Positions 59,701 to 64,000 of a stretch of DNA of 64,000 bases are shown here, one piece after another. Origin of the DNA: Dasania phycosphaerae. GTDB lineage: Bacteria; Pseudomonadota; Gammaproteobacteria; Pseudomonadales; Dasaniaceae. Position 1 is the stretch's first letter, and each line of letters opens with the position of its first letter. A program made the position numbers and the translations under genes. The stretch spans positions 1 to 64,000 of the forward strand of contig NZ_JAPTGG010000005.1 of NCBI RefSeq assembly GCF_026891035.1, read 5' to 3'. The notes under the pieces are model-generated. The model had not been told where the DNA came from. It saw only the letters and a list, made by a program, of their open reading frames with translations, and did no database searches.

Positions 59701-60690
59701 ATGTCACAGATAGTTGTCTGCGCCTTATATAAATTCGTCACTCTAGAAAACTTTGAAGCCCTGCGCGAGCCTTTGCGTGAGGTATTGGTTGCCAACCAAG
59801 TTAAAGGTACTCTGCTGCTAGCCCAAGAGGGCATTAACGGCACTATTGCAGGCCCCCGTGTAGGTATAGACGCGGTACTGGCCTGGCTAAAATCCGACCC
59901 GCGTTTGGCAGAGCTAGAAACCAAAGAGTCCTACACCGATAAGCCGCCGTTTTACCGCACTAAAATTAAACTGAAAAAAGAAATCGTCACCATGGGGGTT
60001 GAGGGCATAGACCCCAAGCGCGTGGTAGGCACCTATGTGCAACCCAAAGAGTGGAATGCCTTAATCAGCGACCCCGAAGTATTAGTGGTCGACACCCGCA
60101 ACGATTACGAATACCAAGTAGGCACCTTTGAGGGTGCGGTTAACCCCAATACCACCACCTTTAGAGAATTCCCCGACTACGTTAAACAAAACCTGGACCC
60201 CTCCAAGCATAAAAAAGTGGCCATGTTTTGCACCGGCGGCATACGCTGCGAAAAGTCTACCGCTTATATGAAAGAGCAGGGCTTTGATGAGGTGTATCAC
60301 CTGCACGGCGGCATTTTAAAATACCTAGAAGAAGTGCCCGAAGAAGAAACCAAATGGCAGGGCGAGTGCTTTGTCTTTGACGACCGCGTAACCGTCAATC
60401 ACAAACTAGAAAAAGGCGACTACGACCAATGCCACGCCTGCCGCCTGCCTATCACCGAGCAAGACAAACAGAGCCAGCACTACCAGCCCGGCGTAAGTTG
60501 CCCTTATTGTTTTGATAAGGTTACCGAGGAGCAGCGCCAACGCTTTGCCGAACGCGAAAAGCAGATTCAATTGGCCAAGCAGCGCGGCGAAGCGCATTTG
60601 GGTAGTGATGCGGTGGAATCTACCGAGCAGCGCAGAGCGCGTAAGCAGGCTGAGCGGGAAAGGCAGCGGGCTATAGCAGCTAGTTCCTAG
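59701..60690 (+). CDS. trhO: tRNA uridine(34) hydroxylase, rhodanese family
   Basis: A 329-residue enzyme (formerly YceA) that makes 5-hydroxyuridine at the wobble position of certain tRNAs. The N-terminal domain (KGTLLLAQEGINGTIAG) precedes a rhodanese domain with VVDTRNDYEYQVGTF and the active Cys in MFCTGGIRCEKS. A C-terminal Cys cluster (CHACRLP and CPYCFDK) could bind zinc. GAGGAAG precedes the ATG. The last four codons and the TAG stop are part of a CTAG heptad array, so the C terminus may have been reshaped by the repeat. Confidence 0.95.
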   Translation: MSQIVVCALYKFVTLENFEALREPLREVLVANQVKGTLLLAQEGINGTIAGPRVGIDAVLAWLKSDPRLAELETKESYTDKPPFYRTKIKLKKEIVTMGVEGIDPKRVVGTYVQPKEWNALISDPEVLVVDTRNDYEYQVGTFEGAVNPNTTTFREFPDYVKQNLDPSKHKKVAMFCTGGIRCEKSTAYMKEQGFDEVYHLHGGILKYLEEVPEEETKWQGECFVFDDRVTVNHKLEKGDYDQCHACRLPITEQDKQSQHYQPGVSCPYCFDKVTEEQRQRFAEREKQIQLAKQRGEAHLGSDAVESTEQRRARKQAERERQRAIAASS

Positions 60691-60722
60691 TCGCTAGCTC
60701 CTAGCCTATAGTCGCTAGAGCT
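60680..60722. repeat. CTAG-type heptad array overlapping the end of trhO
   Basis: CTAGTTC, CTAGTCG, CTAGCTC, CTAGCCT, ATAGTCG and CTAGAGC follow one another at a 7-bp period. The second CTAG contains the trhO stop codon. Confidence 0.8.
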
Positions 60723-60742
60723 TAAATGCATAGCTTGTCTCT

Positions 60743-60770
60743 GGATACCGGGTCGTGGCCCGGCATGACG
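60743..60770. repeat. Palindromic intergenic repeat GGATACCGG...CCGG type, copy 2
   Basis: GGATACCGGG, a short spacer, CCCGGCATGACG. It shares its layout with the copy at 24766-24791 and sits between two heptad arrays. Confidence 0.75.
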
Positions 60771-60778
60771 TGCTTTTT

Positions 60779-60815
60779 CTAGCGACCAGCGACTAGCCGC
60801 TGTAGACTAAGGTCT
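60779..60815. repeat. Second CTAG-type heptad array before hisC
   Basis: CTAGCGA, CCAGCGA, CTAGCCG, CTGTAGA and CTAAGG recur at 7 bp. Together with 60680-60722 it flanks the palindromic repeat. Confidence 0.65.
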
Positions 60816-60881
60816 TTGAGACCCTATACATTTTGTTTATCTACTCTTTATTAAAGAAACCGAAATTCGAGTGCAATATTT

Positions 60882-61952
60882 ATGTCCAAATACTGGAGCG
60901 ATTTAGCCCACGGTTTAGATCCCTATACCCCCGGTGAGCAACCCAAAGATCAGGGGCTGATCAAGCTCAATACTAATGAGAATCCCTATCCGCCTTCAGC
61001 CAAGGCGCAGGCGGTTTTTTCGCGCGATAATATTGAGGCACTGCGTTTATACCCCGATCCTGAATCTTCCTTGTTAAAGCAATCTATTGCTCAGTTTTAT
61101 CAATTAGAAGAGTCGCAGGTATTTGTAGGTAATGGTTCCGATGAGGTGCTGGCGGCAGCGTTTCAGGCGTTTTTTGCCGGTGATAAACCGCTGTTAATGC
61201 CCGATATTACTTACAGCTTTTATACCGTGTATTGCAGCTTATACGATATAGACTCCTGCGAGATTCCTCTGGAGCAGGATTTTAGTATTAACTTGGCGCA
61301 GTATTGCACCGAGGCTATGCAGGATAATGGCGGGGTGATTTTTGCCAACCCTAATGCGCCCAGCAGTTTGGCCTTGTCACTGGCTGAGATAGAGCAGTTG
61401 TTGCTGCGCAATACCGAGTCGGTGGTGTTGGTGGATGAAGCTTATGTGGATTTTGGTGCCGAGTCGGCGGCCAGTCTAGTGAATCAATACCCTAATTTAT
61501 TAGTGGTGCAAACCCTGTCTAAGTCACGTTCGCTGGCGGGCTTAAGAGTGGGCTTTGCTTTGGGCAATAAGGCTTTAATCGACGGTTTGAATCGAGTGAA
61601 AAACTCCTTTAACCCTTATCCGCTAGATCGCTTGGCGGAACGAGCCGCTGCTGCTGCTATAGATGATGTGGACTATTTTAATGACTGCTGCCAAAAGATT
61701 ATAGCCACCCGCGAGTGGGTGACGGCGCAGTTGGCGGCGTTAGGTTTTGAGGTGCTGGATTCCAAAACCAATTTTGTGATGGCCAAGCCCGGCGCTATAG
61801 CCGCCGAAGACTTGTTTGCACAGCTGCGCCAGCACAAGATTATTGTGCGCTATTTTAACAAACCGCGTATCAGCGAGTACCTGCGTATTAGCATAGGTAC
61901 TGACCAGGAGATGCAGGCTTTAATCACCGCCATCAAAGAAATCTTGGCTTAA
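60882..61952 (+). CDS. hisC: Histidinol-phosphate aminotransferase
   Basis: A 356-residue PLP enzyme of histidine synthesis. KLNTNENPYPPS at the start, FVGNGSDEVL, NPNAPSS, VDEAYVDFG and the PLP-binding Lys in TLSKSRSLAGLRVG are all typical of HisC. It stands alone, not in a his operon, as often found in this class. The preceding gap carries repeats, so its promoter probably lies in 60816-60881. Confidence 0.94.
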   Translation: MSKYWSDLAHGLDPYTPGEQPKDQGLIKLNTNENPYPPSAKAQAVFSRDNIEALRLYPDPESSLLKQSIAQFYQLEESQVFVGNGSDEVLAAAFQAFFAGDKPLLMPDITYSFYTVYCSLYDIDSCEIPLEQDFSINLAQYCTEAMQDNGGVIFANPNAPSSLALSLAEIEQLLLRNTESVVLVDEAYVDFGAESAASLVNQYPNLLVVQTLSKSRSLAGLRVGFALGNKALIDGLNRVKNSFNPYPLDRLAERAAAAAIDDVDYFNDCCQKIIATREWVTAQLAALGFEVLDSKTNFVMAKPGAIAAEDLFAQLRQHKIIVRYFNKPRISEYLRISIGTDQEMQALITAIKEILA

Positions 61953-62079
61953 GCAGGTTGGCGGGGCATATTGCCTTTACAAGCGGGGCGCAGCTGGTTA
62001 GAGTTTGCGCCCTTTAAAATAACCTCATTTAAATTTCACGTGACCTTTGGTAGGGGCCACCACTGAATAAGGAAAGCAC

Positions 62080-64000
62080 ATGTCTGCAGTAACTGTAACC
62101 CTCCCCGACGGTAGTCAACGCTCATTCGATAACCCGGTCACTATTCACCAAGTGGCTATGGATATAGGCCCCGGTTTAGCCAAGGCAGCGTTAGCGGGTA
62201 AGATTAATGGCAAGCCCGTTGATACTTCTTATTTGATCGAGTCTGACGTTGAATTGGCCATAATCACCGAGCGCGATGAAGAGGGCTTAGAGGTGATACG
62301 TCACTCTACGGCGCACTTACTGGCGCAGGCGGCGCAGCAGTGCTTCCCCGATATACAGGTAACTATAGGGCCTGTAATCGAAGATGGCTTCTATTACGAT
62401 TTTGCCACCGGCCATAACTTTACCCCCGAAGACTTAGCCAAAATTGAAAAGCGCATGGGGGAGATCGTTAAAGAAGATCACCCTATAGAGCGCGTAGTGA
62501 TGAGCCGCGACAAGGCGATAGAGACTTTCCGCCAAATGGGTGAGCGCTACAAAGTGCAAATTATTGAAGAGCTGCCCGAAGGCGAGGAGATCTCCTTGTA
62601 TAAGCAGGGCGCTTGGATGGACCTGTGTCGTGGCCCGCATGTGCCCAGCACTGGCAAGCTAAAAGTGCATAAGTTGATGAAAGTGGCCGGCGCTTACTGG
62701 CGCGGCGACTCTAATAACCAAATGCTACAGCGCATATACGGCACAGCCTGGGCGAATAAAAAAGACCTAAAAGGCTATCTGCATCGTTTAGAAGAGGCGG
62801 AAAAGCGCGATCACCGCAAGCTGGGTAAAAAATACGACCTGTTCCATATGCAGGAAGAGGCCCCCGGTATGGTGTTTTGGCACCCTAAGGGCTGGAGTGT
62901 ATATAAGACCATAGAAGGCTATATGCGCCAGCAGCAAGACATGAATGGCTACCAAGAGATTAAAACACCACAGCTGGTGGACTTGTCGCTGTGGAAAAAA
63001 TCGGGTCACGCCGACAAGTTTGGCGATGACATGTTTATGCTGGAGTCTGAGGATAAGCAGTTTGCGGTTAAGCCCATGAACTGCCCCTGCCATGTGCAGG
63101 TGTTTAACCAGGGCCTAAAAAGCTACCGTGATTTACCGCTGCGCTTGGCGGAGTTTGGCTCCTGTCACCGCAATGAGCCTTCAGGCTCTTTGCACGGCAT
63201 TATGCGGGTGCGCGGCTTTGTACAGGATGATGCCCATATCTTCTGTGCTGAAGAGGCCATACAGGGTGAGGTTGCCACCTTTATAGACTTTCTGCACTCG
63301 GTGTACGAAGACTTTGGCTTTAGTGAGGTGATTTATCGCCTCTCTACCCGCCCCGAGCAGCGAGTAGGTAGCGACGAAAGCTGGGATAAGGCCGAAAAGG
63401 CGCTGGCCCAAGCCCTGGATAGTAAAGCGCTGCCCTGGGAGGAGCTGCCCGGTGAAGGTGCTTTCTATGGTCCTAAAATCGAATTTTCGCTTAAAGATAG
63501 CATAGGCCGGGTGTGGCAACTGGGTACTATACAGGTGGATTTCTCTATGCCAGGCCGTTTGGATGCCCAGTATGTGGCCGAAGACGGCAGCAGGCAGACG
63601 CCAGTCATGTTGCACCGGGCCATTTTGGGTTCGTTTGAGCGCTTCATCGGTATTTTGATTGAGCACTACGAGGGTAAATTCCCCACGTGGTTGGCACCGA
63701 CTCAGGCGGTAATTGCCAATATTACGGACAAACAGAGCCCCTATGTGCAAAAAGTTGCCGATTCCTTGAAAAATAAAGGCTTTAGAGTGGATGCGGACTT
63801 GAGAAATGAGAAGATCGGCTTTAAAATCCGCGAGCACACAATTCAGAGGGTCCCTTATTTGCTGGTATTAGGCGATAAGGAAGTAGAGACTCAAACAGTA
63901 AGCGTGCGTGCGCGCAATGGTGATGACCTGGGTTCCATGAGCTTAGAGGCTTTTGAACAGCTACTCAGCACCGATATAGCCCAGCGCGGCCGCGTCACTC
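62080..64000 (+). CDS. thrS: Threonine-tRNA ligase (3' end outside window)
   Basis: 640 codons are visible and the frame is still open at base 64000. E. coli ThrS has 642 residues, so only the extreme C terminus is missing. Order: TGS domain (about 1-62, VTLPDGSQRSF), editing domain (HSTAHLLAQA and later GAWMDLCRGPHVPS with its zinc-type His/Cys), class II catalytic core (motif 2 FGSCHRNEPSGSLHG, NCPCHV zinc Cys, motif 3 HRAILGSFERFIGIL) and anticodon-binding domain (ADLRNEKIGFKIREH). AAGGAAAG lies before the ATG. infC usually follows. Confidence 0.96.
   Translation, partial: MSAVTVTLPDGSQRSFDNPVTIHQVAMDIGPGLAKAALAGKINGKPVDTSYLIESDVELAIITERDEEGLEVIRHSTAHLLAQAAQQCFPDIQVTIGPVIEDGFYYDFATGHNFTPEDLAKIEKRMGEIVKEDHPIERVVMSRDKAIETFRQMGERYKVQIIEELPEGEEISLYKQGAWMDLCRGPHVPSTGKLKVHKLMKVAGAYWRGDSNNQMLQRIYGTAWANKKDLKGYLHRLEEAEKRDHRKLGKKYDLFHMQEEAPGMVFWHPKGWSVYKTIEGYMRQQQDMNGYQEIKTPQLVDLSLWKKSGHADKFGDDMFMLESEDKQFAVKPMNCPCHVQVFNQGLKSYRDLPLRLAEFGSCHRNEPSGSLHGIMRVRGFVQDDAHIFCAEEAIQGEVATFIDFLHSVYEDFGFSEVIYRLSTRPEQRVGSDESWDKAEKALAQALDSKALPWEELPGEGAFYGPKIEFSLKDSIGRVWQLGTIQVDFSMPGRLDAQYVAEDGSRQTPVMLHRAILGSFERFIGILIEHYEGKFPTWLAPTQAVIANITDKQSPYVQKVADSLKNKGFRVDADLRNEKIGFKIREHTIQRVPYLLVLGDKEVETQTVSVRARNGDDLGSMSLEAFEQLLSTDIAQRGRVT

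Overview
This window looks like chromosome from a free-living, probably marine gammaproteobacterium. The support is the gene content and order: prmB-aroC-MFS, moaCDE, fadBA, folE, hpf, thrS at the right edge, ybhP-clsB, ppnN and trhO, together with several TonB-dependent receptors, a PEP-CTERM protein and many diguanylate-cyclase/two-component genes. The Cellvibrionales/Spongiibacteraceae type is my best guess from general resemblance. No rRNA or other taxonomic marker is present to prove it.

Layout. 1-660 is the right end of an IS3-family insertion sequence that abuts an AraC-type regulator (689-1741). 1936-12078 reads as a lipid-use locus on the + strand: a long acyl-CoA dehydrogenase, FadB, FadA, a TonB-dependent receptor broken by a 4-nt frameshift, and a VolA/Pla-1-like lipase lipoprotein, closed by a clear terminator. 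12177-15379 holds a parvulin, then a minus-strand group (EEP-family phosphatase, ClsB, quinone oxidoreductase). 15519-20371 is a TonB receptor plus a secreted lipoprotein behind a convincing four-unit Pho box. 20457-23502 (minus) has a small exported protein, a YejM-like membrane sulfatase and FolE. 23696-29717 (plus) has PrmB, AroC, an MFS transporter, MoaC/D/E, a flavin reductase and a NUDIX protein.

29741-31010 has no gene. It holds three tandem copies of a ~455-bp unit. Each unit contains two different long hairpin elements pointing away from each other. I regard this as the most unusual thing in the window. 31143-39252 holds two small minus-strand genes, RmuC, a Bcp peroxiredoxin, a Ser/Thr kinase with a FGE-like tail facing an FHA protein, an FKBP, a small membrane protein and a diguanylate cyclase. 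39324-47789 holds PpnN, a PhoH-like ATPase, an esterase, a putative zinc-uptake pair (small Cys/His protein plus a ZnuD-like receptor with a His-rich loop), a MOSC protein and FumC. 48005-54215 (minus) is a three-gene phosphorelay with seven receiver domains ending in a PleD-like cyclase. 54364-58422 holds a Rof-like protein, a cupin, a PEP-CTERM protein, tRNA-Asp and tRNA-Glu, a methyltransferase and HPF. 58561-64000 holds a DsbA-like protein, a DUF6164-type protein, TrhO, HisC and nearly all of ThrS.

At genome scale, short arrays with a 7-bp period (CTTGTAG/CTAGnnn type) recur in intergenic gaps, several beginning exactly at a stop codon. A second palindromic repeat type (GGATACCGG...CCGG) occurs twice. 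Start codons were moved inward from the longest open frame where a Shine-Dalgarno sequence, signal peptide or family alignment favoured it.
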